A stretch of DNA of 8,417 bases from Solirubrobacterales bacterium (GTDB lineage Bacteria; Actinomycetota; Thermoleophilia; Solirubrobacterales; Solirubrobacteraceae). The DNA lies in assembly GCA_017354065.1 (NCBI GenBank), contig JAFMRN010000096.1, forward strand, positions 1 through 8,417, read 5' to 3'. Below are positions 1 through 6,315 of this stretch, piece by piece; position 1 is the first letter of the stretch, and every line of letters begins with the position of its first letter. Under the pieces are notes generated by a model, which did not search any database, was not told where the DNA came from, and was given only the letters and a program-made list of their open reading frames with translations. Both the position numbers and the translations under genes were made by a program.

Positions 1-258
1 CAACGACTTCATGCAGGTGAACGTGCCATACGCGCCCGCGCCGCGCGCGTGAACAACGCGCTCTGGAATGCGTTCGTGATCAAAGGCGGTCAGCTTCTCC
101 CGGAAATGGAAGTCCTCGAGCAGTGTTGGCCCGCGCGCCCCGGCACTAAGCGAGTCATCGGTGTGGTCGACTTTGACCCCTTGGTCTGTGCTCAGCGCGC
201 CCTGTTCTGAGCGGACCCGTGCCGCCTCATTCTGTTGTTCTTTCGCATCGTCGCTCAC
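1..258 (-). CDS. katE: Catalase, KatE (HPII-like) type, N-terminal part (runs off left edge)
   Basis: Heme catalase that converts hydrogen peroxide to water and oxygen. Only the first 86 codons lie in the window, and the frame is open to base 1. A polar N-terminal arm of about 40 residues is followed by the catalase core entry: GPTLLEDF (residues 43-50), DHERIPERVVHARG (60-73) and a KSL near the edge. His70 in RVVHARG is the expected distal catalytic histidine. The arm and the KSL resemble large-subunit clade 2 catalases such as E. coli HPII; this is from memory, not a search. I chose GTG at 258 because AGGAGG lies five bases upstream; an in-frame ATG at 279 would add seven residues but has a poorer site. 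The start lies inside the 3' end of qcrB in another frame (32-nt overlap), so translation is probably coupled to it. The heme-binding C-terminal half is not visible. Confidence 0.93.
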   Translation of the reverse strand, partial: MSDDAKEQQNEAARVRSEQGALSTDQGVKVDHTDDSLSAGARGPTLLEDFHFREKLTAFDHERIPERVVHARGAGAYGTFTCMKSL

Positions 259-1678
259 CGTGGCCTCCTGACCGCTCATGGATCTCTGGGCTGGGGCTAC
301 CCGCATCGACGAGCTCAAACTCCCCGCTGGGCCGGCGCCGCAGGCGCACGCGCGGTGAGCCGCGCAGCGGATGTGCCCCTGAGCGCTGCAGCGCGCGGGC
401 GGCGCTGAGGCTGAGCAGGTAGACGACAACCGGCACCACCCAGACGCCCACGCGCCAGACATGGATCTGCGCGGCATAAGAGATGTTCAGGCGGAACGAC
501 ACGCGGTCCGCGGCGCCGACCGCGAAGATCAGCACGACCCAGCTCAACAGCGCGGCGCCCAGGGCTGTGCGCTGTGGCTTGTCACGTGGGCGGTCCAGCA
601 GGTCGTGGCGGCGGCGGTCGCCGCTGAAGCGCCGCTCGGCCGCGGGCCAGAAGAACAGGATCGTGAAGACCACGCCCGGAAACGCGACGCCGCCCCAGAA
701 CGGGTTCGGGATCGGTGTGTGTCCGGCGATGGTCGGCTCGAAGTTGGGCATCAGCCGCAGTGCACCGATCAGCCAGCCGATGTACCAGTCAGGCTGGGCG
801 CCGTTGGTCGACAGGTACGGCTCATACGGGCCCCACTGCCAGATCGGGTTGATCTGCACCAGCCCACCCAGCAGGAACAGGATTCCGGCGACCGCCAGCA
901 ACAGGCCGATCGAGCGCAGCGCATAACCGGGCCACATCGGCGTGCCGACGACGTTCGACTCCTTGCGGCCGCGCCCGGGGAACTGGGAGTGGTGCTGGCG
1001 CATGATCAACGCCAGGTGCACGCTGATCAGGCCGGCCAGCGCGGCCGGGATCAACAGCGCGTGGGCGATCTCCAGGCGCGGGAGGAAGTCGCTGCCGCCG
1101 GGGAAGGACCCGTCCCAGAGCAGGTGCGCGAGCTGAGCGCCGATCAGCGGCACGGACATCGCCACCGAGTAAGCGATCGCGAGCCCCATGCCCGACATCA
1201 GGTCGTCACCCAGGGAGTAGCCGGCAAAGCCCTCAAAGATCGCCAGCATCAGCATCGTCAGCCCGACGAACCAGTTCACGTCCCGGGGCTTACGAAACGC
1301 ACCGGTGAAGAACACGCGCATCACGTGCAGGACTATCGCGGCCAGGAACACGTCAGCGGCCCAGTGGTGGGTCTGGCGCATCAGCAGCCCGGCGGGCACC
1401 GTCAGTGACAGGTTCAGAACAGAGTGGTAGGCCTCTGAGATCTGTTGACCGTCCAGCAACGTGTAACTGCCGTGGTAGATCATGTGCGTGTCACTTGGCT
1501 GGTAAAACAGCGCCAGGAAAATCCCGGTGATGACCAGCACGATGAAGGCGTACAGTGCCACCTCGCCGAGCAGGAACGACCAGTGGTCGGGGAACACGTA
1601 ACGCAGCAGCCAGCGGACGCCTTTGGCGCTGCCGAAGCGCTGCTCATTCCAGCTGACGAACCGCTGCGCGCGGCTCAT
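227..1678 (-). CDS. qcrB: Cytochrome b subunit of the bc complex, actinobacterial QcrB type
   Basis: Membrane quinol-oxidising cytochrome b of 483 residues. Heme b ligands are visible as His104/His118 in one helix and His206/His221 in another. The second pair has 14 residues between them, as in b6-type proteins. The Qo-site loop has PDWY (296-299) where mitochondrial proteins have PEWY. An insertion with QPSD (60-63) after the first helix, and a C-terminal half with several more helices up to about residue 427, fit actinobacterial QcrB. The last ~55 residues are polar and arginine-rich, and their end overlaps the catalase gene. ATG 1678 was chosen because it overlaps the qcrA stop (ATGA) and begins a normal QcrB N-terminus; an upstream in-frame start would only add sequence from within qcrA. 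No clear Shine-Dalgarno precedes it, consistent with translational coupling. Partner proteins are QcrA and QcrC. Confidence 0.95.
   Translation of the reverse strand: MSRAQRFVSWNEQRFGSAKGVRWLLRYVFPDHWSFLLGEVALYAFIVLVITGIFLALFYQPSDTHMIYHGSYTLLDGQQISEAYHSVLNLSLTVPAGLLMRQTHHWAADVFLAAIVLHVMRVFFTGAFRKPRDVNWFVGLTMLMLAIFEGFAGYSLGDDLMSGMGLAIAYSVAMSVPLIGAQLAHLLWDGSFPGGSDFLPRLEIAHALLIPAALAGLISVHLALIMRQHHSQFPGRGRKESNVVGTPMWPGYALRSIGLLLAVAGILFLLGGLVQINPIWQWGPYEPYLSTNGAQPDWYIGWLIGALRLMPNFEPTIAGHTPIPNPFWGGVAFPGVVFTILFFWPAAERRFSGDRRRHDLLDRPRDKPQRTALGAALLSWVVLIFAVGAADRVSFRLNISYAAQIHVWRVGVWVVPVVVYLLSLSAARALQRSGAHPLRGSPRVRLRRRPSGEFELVDAGSPSPEIHERSGGHGERRCERTTE
264..269 (-). promoter_or_regulatory. Ribosome binding site of the catalase gene
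   Basis: A full AGGAGG on the minus strand, five bases before GTG 258. It lies within the last codons of qcrB and supports the GTG start over the in-frame ATG at 279. Confidence 0.7.
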
Positions 1679-2649
1679 ACGCGGTGCACGTCCCACCAGC
1701 TGGGGCCTATGTCCTGATCGAAACCGCCGGCGGCACGGAGGCTGCCGTCCCTGGCGATCTGCAGCGGAAGCTGCGGTAACGGACGGCCGGCGGGCCCGAA
1801 GGCGACCTTGCCGCCCTGGCCCGGCAGGAACGTCGAGTAGTGGCACGGACAGGTCAGCGCCGGCTCGGCGCTGGTCTGCTCAGAGGTTGGGTAGCGATAC
1901 AGCGATACCGCGCAGGCGGCGTGTGTGCAGATCTTGGAGAAGGCCAGGATCCCCTGCGGCGCCCAGCCGCGCCGGCCGGCCGGCAGCTGCAGCAGCTCGG
2001 GCGGCAGCTTCAGCACGACGATGCCGGCGCCGAGGTCCTCTGTGTCACCACCCTCGGGTAAAGCGGTGTAGAAGGAGCCGATCTCGATCTGCTGGGCGCT
2101 GTAGGGCCGGCCCTGGTCATCAACCAGGCGGACCCCGCGCCGCCACGGCGTGGCGTGGATCCGGTCGAGCCGCGGCCCGAGTGAGGCCACGGGCGTGGCC
2201 GCCGCCGTGACCAGCGCGGCTCCCGCGGCGGTGCCGGCGCCGATCAGCAGCGTGCGCCGGGAGATGCCCTCACCGCCGGAGTGGGTTATCTCCAGCACGT
2301 GCTCGGTCGCGTCCGCTGACTCCAGCTGATCGCGCTCCTGCACGGCGGTCTCCTGGCGCACCACCGCTTTACCCGCGACGATCGCGGCAGCGGCTGCCAG
2401 CAACAGCGCGAGCCCCAGCGCGAGCCCGAGCAGTTGTGTGTTCGCGCCGGCCGCATACACGGCGGTGAAGGCGAAGGCACAGACCGCGGCGAGCCCCAGC
2501 AGGCCCGCGACGATGCTCTCGGCACGGTGGCTGCTTCCTAGCCGCTGCTCCATGGTCGTTGCCGGGTCCGGTTGCCGGGCGCTGCGCTGTGGGCGCAGCG
2601 CCTTCAGCGCGGCCCACCCCGTCAGTAATCGCAGGAGCAGCTCACGCAT
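1675..2649 (-). CDS. qcrA: Rieske iron-sulfur subunit, actinobacterial QcrA type
   Basis: Rieske protein of 324 residues that takes an electron from quinol at the Qo site and passes it to the cytochrome c subunit. Three membrane helices are visible (about 46-66, 70-93 and 132-152), the arrangement of actinobacterial QcrA. The third is preceded by SRRTLL (130-135), a twin-arginine motif, so the folded cluster domain is probably exported by Tat. The 2Fe-2S site is complete: CTHAAC (241-246) and CPCH (267-270), giving ligands Cys241, His243, Cys267 and His270 and a Cys246-Cys269 disulfide by homology. The usual Gly after CPCH is Tyr; other actinobacterial members also vary here. FGPAGRPL (284-291) is a typical C-terminal Rieske element. 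ATG 2649 overlaps the end of qcrC by 8 nt and has GGAGAG seven bases upstream. The stop overlaps the qcrB start. Confidence 0.95.
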   Translation of the reverse strand: MRELLLRLLTGWAALKALRPQRSARQPDPATTMEQRLGSSHRAESIVAGLLGLAAVCAFAFTAVYAAGANTQLLGLALGLALLLAAAAAIVAGKAVVRQETAVQERDQLESADATEHVLEITHSGGEGISRRTLLIGAGTAAGAALVTAAATPVASLGPRLDRIHATPWRRGVRLVDDQGRPYSAQQIEIGSFYTALPEGGDTEDLGAGIVVLKLPPELLQLPAGRRGWAPQGILAFSKICTHAACAVSLYRYPTSEQTSAEPALTCPCHYSTFLPGQGGKVAFGPAGRPLPQLPLQIARDGSLRAAGGFDQDIGPSWWDVHRV

Positions 2650-3352
2650 CAGTCCGCTCTCCGATCAGGCGCGCGATCAGAGCGAGCACGGCCATGCCCA
2701 GCAACCAGGCGATGATCCCCTCCGGGATCGGACCGAGGTTGTCAATGCTCCAGCCCCCGGCGTTGTCCGGGCGGCGGGTCCACAGCACGTAGCGGACCAG
2801 CGAGTCGAGTTGGCGCTGGCTGAGCTGACGGGGACCGAAGCGCGGCATCAGATAGGGACCCATACGGACCGCCTCCGCGATCTGACGGGCGCTGGGTGCG
2901 CGCAGGTCCGGCACGTCGGCGCCGACCGTCAGCCCGCCGCGGGCAACGACCTGGTGGCAGCCCGCGCAGTCACTGGTGAACAGGTGCTGGCCGGCTGACA
3001 GGTTCCCTGCTTGCGGGTCGGCGCTGGGGGCCGGCGGGCCGCCGAAGGAGCTGATGAAGGAGGTCACCGCGCTGCGCTGGCGGGCGTTCAGCAGCGGGGG
3101 AGAGCGCGTCGGCTCATCACGCGGGTCCTGGAGGGGCATCCGCCCGGTTGACAGGTAAAAGTCGACGGGACCGGCACCGACGCCCCTGAGTGAGGGACCC
3201 ATGCCGCTCCTGCCCGCAAGGGTCTGGCCGTGGCAGGAGGCGCAGTCCAGGTCATATAGCGCCGCTCCCGCACTGGTCTTCGCCGACGCGGTGGCGCAGA
3301 GCAGGACGAACACAGTCGCGACTGCTAGCACGGTTCGCGCCGTGGTGCTCAC
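2642..3352 (-). CDS. qcrC: Membrane-anchored diheme cytochrome c, QcrC type
   Basis: Cytochrome c subunit of the bcc complex, 236 residues. A hydrophobic signal peptide ends near ATASA (residues 20-24). Two c-type heme sites follow: CASCH (37-41) and CAGCH (129-133). Met72 in GRMP and Met169 in LMP are the likely axial ligands. A C-terminal helix (about 212-230) anchors it, so both heme domains face the outside, as in actinobacterial QcrC. In that family the two hemes replace cytochrome c1 and the soluble carrier, handing electrons straight to CuA of the oxidase. I chose GTG 3352, which starts directly before the signal peptide and has AGAAGG seven bases upstream. An in-frame ATG at 3403 would place 17 polar residues before the signal. 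It is the first gene after the largest gap in the block. Confidence 0.94.
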   Translation of the reverse strand: MSTTARTVLAVATVFVLLCATASAKTSAGAALYDLDCASCHGQTLAGRSGMGPSLRGVGAGPVDFYLSTGRMPLQDPRDEPTRSPPLLNARQRSAVTSFISSFGGPPAPSADPQAGNLSAGQHLFTSDCAGCHQVVARGGLTVGADVPDLRAPSARQIAEAVRMGPYLMPRFGPRQLSQRQLDSLVRYVLWTRRPDNAGGWSIDNLGPIPEGIIAWLLGMAVLALIARLIGERTDA

Positions 3353-3476
3353 ATCAGCGCCTTCTGGGTCTGCCGGTCGCGCCCAACTTGCACCGGCGAC
3401 CATGCGCTGCTGGCTAAGGGTCGGCTAGGCACACAGGGCCGCTACCCGCTTCGCAAAGTCGAGAAACGCTGCCGGT
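3353..3476 (-). other. Longest intergenic gap, between the MFS gene and qcrC
   Basis: These 124 bases are the only substantial break in the block. They are the natural place for an internal promoter that would let the qcr-catalase part be expressed apart from the oxidase part. I looked for -35/-10 pairs, a strong hairpin followed by T residues and operator-like palindromes and found none convincing. The plus strand carries a loose direct repeat (GGCTAAGG near 3413 and GGCTAGGC near 3423), which is too short to interpret. The qcrC ribosome binding site lies at its downstream end. Confidence 0.4.
3360..3365 (-). promoter_or_regulatory. Ribosome binding site of qcrC
   Basis: AGAAGG on the minus strand, seven bases before GTG 3352. 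It decides for the short form of QcrC over the ATG at 3403. Confidence 0.55.
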
Positions 3477-4970
3477 TTAGCCGTTCGGCAAATAGTGGGC
3501 GCTGCCGCGCCGGCTTTTAGGAGACCGAATGCCGGCCGCCAGGGGCGGCGAGTCCCAAGCGGGAACGTCACCCTCGCGTTGCCAGCGCTCGATGTCAGGG
3601 GCCTGGGGCCGTGCCCGGCCAAGTATTAGGACGTAAAGGGACAGGAGTGCCCCGCCCGCGGCCAGCCCGAAACAGATCCAAAGCGCGGTCTCAGTACCCG
3701 CCCCGGTAATGCCGCCGGTGCTCAGCGCGAGGTGTAACAGGATCGGCGCTGTCAGAAATGCCGCAACCGCGCGCAGCAACTCGACCAGTGCAAGCACCCG
3801 CTGGATGTACATGGCCCGGACCGAATAGCCGGCCATGAACAGTGCCGGGGCGACGCTTGAGCCGACGCCGACCCCAACCATGCCGGAGCCGAAGGCGACC
3901 AACGTGTGCGGTCCATGCGCCGCGCCGGTCAGTGTTGCGACACCGCCGGCCAGCACCGTCAACCCGATCAGGACCAGCACGATCAGCCCGCGGGTCTTCA
4001 GCACCAGGCCGAACACCACGGCCATCACCACCGCGCCGCCGAAGAACGGCCAGAACAACGAGCCGAGATGCGCGGGGGATCCGCTGGGCTTGATCGCCTG
4101 CTCGACCAGGTCAATCGCCGGTACGGATGATGCCCCTGCCGCCATCGCGGCGAGGATGCCCGCTGTCGGTTTGGTCGTGATCAGCTGTCGCATCGGCATC
4201 AGCGGATCGCTGATCGTCGCCTGGTGGATGACCAGGAGAACCACGGCACTGACGCCGGCAACCAAGGGCAGGAAGGTGATGGTGCTCAGGAATGGGTGGC
4301 TTGTCAGCTCGGAAGCACCGAAGAACGCGACGGCTGAGCCGCCTCCGGCCAGGAGCAGCGACATAGGGTCCCAGCTGCCGCGAGGCTGGGGCGCGGACTC
4401 GTCCTCCCAGGTGAGGATTACGAATATCAGCGCGAGCACCGCCGAGCCGGTCGCGAGCCAGAACAACGGTCGCCAGGCATGCGCGGACAGTTGCATCTGG
4501 CCGATCACCGGTCCAGCGGCAACGGCCCCGAAGATGCAGAGGTTCATGATCCCGGCGGTGATCGGCATCCGTTTGGCGGGCCAGCCGATGACAAGCGGCG
4601 GGACGGCGGCTATCAGCATCAGGCTCGTAAAGAGCCCCTGCAGAATGTGTCCCGCGATGAACAGGGCGGGCGGTTCGGCGAGCGCGGTCATCACAGAGCC
4701 GATCACCAACCCGGCCGCGTACAGCGCCAGCAACCGCCGCGGCCTGGTCCTGACCGCCAGCTGCACGGCCAACACGGTCCCGAACGCGTAACCGGCGTTG
4801 GCCAGGCCTGACGTGTTGGCTAGCGTCTGGGACGATAGGTGCAGCCCGGTGGCGATCTGGGTTTGCAACGGCTGAAAGGCCGAGGCGAGCGCCAAGTAGG
4901 GAACTAGCGCGAAGATCACCAACGCGGCCGCGGCGAAATAGCTGTCGGCGAAGGGGCCGCGCCAGCGCAT
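3477..4970 (-). CDS. MFS transporter, DHA2-like (about 12-14 helices), substrate unknown
   Basis: Integral membrane transporter of 497 residues, within the usual DHA2 (drug:H+ antiporter) range. Hydrophobic helices run from about residue 14 to 452. GAVAAGPVIG (148-157) resembles antiporter motif C (GxxxGPxxGG). The loop after helix 2, where motif A normally reads like GxLADrxGRr, is degenerate here (VRTRPRR, 73-79). The C-terminal tail (about 453-497) is polar and cytoplasmic. ATG 4970 shares one base with the stop of the 150-aa protein gene (TGATG), so the two are probably made together; only a weak AGGA lies upstream. Its place between oxidase and bc genes suggests a role linked to respiration (export of a toxic compound, or transport of a metal or cofactor), but nothing in the sequence identifies a substrate. 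Confidence 0.85.
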   Translation of the reverse strand: MRWRGPFADSYFAAAALVIFALVPYLALASAFQPLQTQIATGLHLSSQTLANTSGLANAGYAFGTVLAVQLAVRTRPRRLLALYAAGLVIGSVMTALAEPPALFIAGHILQGLFTSLMLIAAVPPLVIGWPAKRMPITAGIMNLCIFGAVAAGPVIGQMQLSAHAWRPLFWLATGSAVLALIFVILTWEDESAPQPRGSWDPMSLLLAGGGSAVAFFGASELTSHPFLSTITFLPLVAGVSAVVLLVIHQATISDPLMPMRQLITTKPTAGILAAMAAGASSVPAIDLVEQAIKPSGSPAHLGSLFWPFFGGAVVMAVVFGLVLKTRGLIVLVLIGLTVLAGGVATLTGAAHGPHTLVAFGSGMVGVGVGSSVAPALFMAGYSVRAMYIQRVLALVELLRAVAAFLTAPILLHLALSTGGITGAGTETALWICFGLAAGGALLSLYVLILGRARPQAPDIERWQREGDVPAWDSPPLAAGIRSPKSRRGSAHYLPNG

Positions 4971-5422
4971 CAGCGGACCATCCTGAAAGTCCGTGGTTGT
5001 GTGGTGCTATCAGCGGTCCGTCGTGCGGTGATCTCGTCCACAGGTTCCACCCGGGCACGTAGAAGGTGCAGTTCATGCTCGAGTCCCAGCTCATGCAGCA
5101 ACACCGCCGCTGCCCCGAAGGCAGCGATTCCGGCGGCGTCCGCAAAGTCGAGCCATGTTGCCGTGCGCCCACCGAATGCCAGGGCCGCGACTAGGGTCCA
5201 GGCCCCGGTCATCGCGGCTGGCAGATCCAGGGAGCGTTGGAGCCTTCCGCGCCCGCGCACAGCAAAGGCGGCGGCCACAGTGATGAGCGCGCCGGCGCCC
5301 GCGCCGAACGCCAACCATCGTTCAGCGGCCGGGGCCAGCGTCAGAGCACCGAGCGCCGCCGTGGAGCCGGCGACGGCCAGAATTACGGCGGCACCAAAGC
5401 GGACACGAAGCTCGCTCATCAC
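4970..5422 (-). CDS. Hypothetical four-helix membrane protein, 150 aa
   Basis: I do not recognise this protein with confidence. It has four hydrophobic segments (about 9-29, 34-55, 67-84 and 91-109), then a charged C-terminal tail beginning HELGLEHELHLLRARVEP (110-127) and ending in an Arg/Thr-rich stretch. The two-plus-two helix pattern recalls small SPW-repeat-like or DUF308-like proteins, but this is only a resemblance. The start is uncertain: GTG 5422 and ATG 5419 are adjacent codons, with GGGGAA a suitable distance upstream of the GTG. It follows ctaG after 27 nt and overlaps the MFS gene by one base, so it could be a partner of the transporter or an assembly/accessory protein of the oxidase. 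Composition matches its neighbours and the frame is intact. Confidence 0.75.
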   Translation of the reverse strand: MMSELRVRFGAAVILAVAGSTAALGALTLAPAAERWLAFGAGAGALITVAAAFAVRGRGRLQRSLDLPAAMTGAWTLVAALAFGGRTATWLDFADAAGIAAFGAAAVLLHELGLEHELHLLRARVEPVDEITARRTADSTTQPRTFRMVR

Positions 5423-5449
5423 CAGAGCGCTTCCCCGGCGCTGAGGGTT

Positions 5450-6001
5450 CTAATCGGCACGGATCGTGTCCCGGGCCTGCTGGTCGCGCTCCTCACGCTG
5501 GAGCGCAAGCAGGCACGCCCACAGCCCGCCGACGGTCATCACCGTCGTGGAGCCGACCCACATCAGCGCCCCGGCGTGCTGCTGGTCGGCCACCGTTCCC
5601 ATGTAGATGAGATGGGGGGTGCGGTTCAGGTAGGCGCCGAGCGCGTCCATCGGCAGCATCGCCACCAGCGCGTAGACCAGCCGGCCAAGCGCACCCAGCT
5701 TGGGGCTGTGCAGCGGCCACCACAGTGCGAGGCCGGCGAGCAGGAAGCTGGCCTCCTCCAGGCCATGCAGCGGCGCCGATGTCATCGCCGTGTTGAAGAC
5801 CGGCGGCACGTGCCACAGGGCCAGTACGAGCCAGTAGAAGGCCATGCACAGTAAGGGCCTCGCGGATCGGACCTTGGCGCCTGCCAGCAGCAGCGGCGGC
5901 GCTACATCGATCAACAGGACGTGGGCCAGCATGTGACCGCTCAGCGAGCCGCCGGTCACAACCACCGCGGCCAGAATTGCGCCCACACCCAGCAGCGGCA
6001 T
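5450..6001 (-). CDS. ctaG: Cytochrome c oxidase assembly factor, CtaG (caa3-type) family, short form
   Basis: Polytopic membrane protein of 183 residues, matching the Caa3_CtaG family, whose members assist copper insertion into and assembly of aa3/caa3 oxidases. Recognisable blocks are HMLAH (23-27) followed by VAPPLLLAG (33-41), WHVPP (63-67), LHGLEEASFL (78-87), WWPLHSP (94-100) and DQQHAGALMW (139-148). The conserved histidines are candidate copper ligands. Family members are often 250-300 residues, so this one seems to lack one or two N-terminal helices and begins just before the HMxxH helix. ATG 6001 has GGAGG five bases upstream and shares one base with the preceding stop (TGATG). It sits two genes after coxA, which supports a role in maturing this particular oxidase. 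Confidence 0.88.
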   Translation of the reverse strand: MPLLGVGAILAAVVVTGGSLSGHMLAHVLLIDVAPPLLLAGAKVRSARPLLCMAFYWLVLALWHVPPVFNTAMTSAPLHGLEEASFLLAGLALWWPLHSPKLGALGRLVYALVAMLPMDALGAYLNRTPHLIYMGTVADQQHAGALMWVGSTTVMTVGGLWACLLALQREERDQQARDTIRAD

Positions 6002-6315
6002 CAGTGCCTCCGCTCGATCGCTACGTGCGCCAGGCCTCCGATCAGTAGCACCGCGCCGGCGATGATCGGAAACTCCCCGAAGCTCAGCCCGAACACGAGC
6101 AGCCCGAGCCCGGCCGCCGCCATCACCGCCCCGCTCGAGAGCAGCGGCAGCGTCTCAACCGGGGAGCGGCGGCGGGCGTGGACCGCCAGCGTGACGGTGA
6201 GGGCGGCAAAGATCGCAGCGCCGAAGCAGGCCACCTGGATCGCGTCACCGGTCCAGATCCAGTTGATCACCGCGAGCAGCGCCAACAGGCTCGTCCACGC
6301 CAGAACCGCGTTCAC
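6001..6315 (-). CDS. Small four-helix membrane protein, candidate accessory oxidase subunit
   Basis: A 104-residue protein with four predicted helices (about 4-21, 25-46, 57-77 and 82-100) and short polar ends (ERRH at the C-terminus). No motif names it. Its place straight after coxA is where many bacteria carry subunit III or a small subunit IV (CtaF), and its size and helix count are closest to the latter; this is inference from position. GTG 6315 is chosen because AGGAGG lies seven bases upstream, and because it forms a GTGA overlap with the coxA stop. A longer in-frame reading to 6438 lies wholly inside coxA and is an artefact. The stop overlaps the ctaG start, so it is translationally locked between coxA and ctaG. 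Confidence 0.8.
   Translation of the reverse strand: MNAVLAWTSLLALLAVINWIWTGDAIQVACFGAAIFAALTVTLAVHARRRSPVETLPLLSSGAVMAAAGLGLLVFGLSFGEFPIIAGAVLLIGGLAHVAIERRH

Noticed and set aside
784..795. PDWY instead of PEWY at the Qo site of cytochrome b
   Set aside because: This is typical of actinobacterial QcrB rather than a defect.
461..1408. Long plus-strand open frame (315 codons) opposite qcrB
   Set aside because: It lies fully antisense to a well-supported qcrB, and its translation is a low-complexity Gln/Arg/His/Asp-rich sequence with no domain, as expected from a high-GC antisense frame.
1679..1846. 56-residue N-terminal extension of QcrB
   Set aside because: It reads through the Rieske coding sequence in another frame and is Arg-rich; ATG 1678 starts the recognisable QcrB N-terminus.
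1837..1851. Tyr after CPCH in the Rieske cluster-binding loop, where many proteins have Gly
   Set aside because: Actinobacterial QcrA proteins also lack Gly here (Gln is common as I recall), and all cluster ligands and disulfide cysteines are present, so it is probably lineage variation.
3835..4791. Long plus-strand open frame (318 codons) opposite the MFS gene
   Set aside because: Ala/Thr/Pro/Ser-rich translation with no recognisable domain, entirely opposite a membrane transporter whose helices explain the composition.
4111..5172. 353-codon minus-strand frame spanning the MFS gene and its upstream neighbour
   Set aside because: It is out of frame with both genes, Arg-rich and without helices or motifs; the two real frames have consistent membrane proteins and a TGATG junction.
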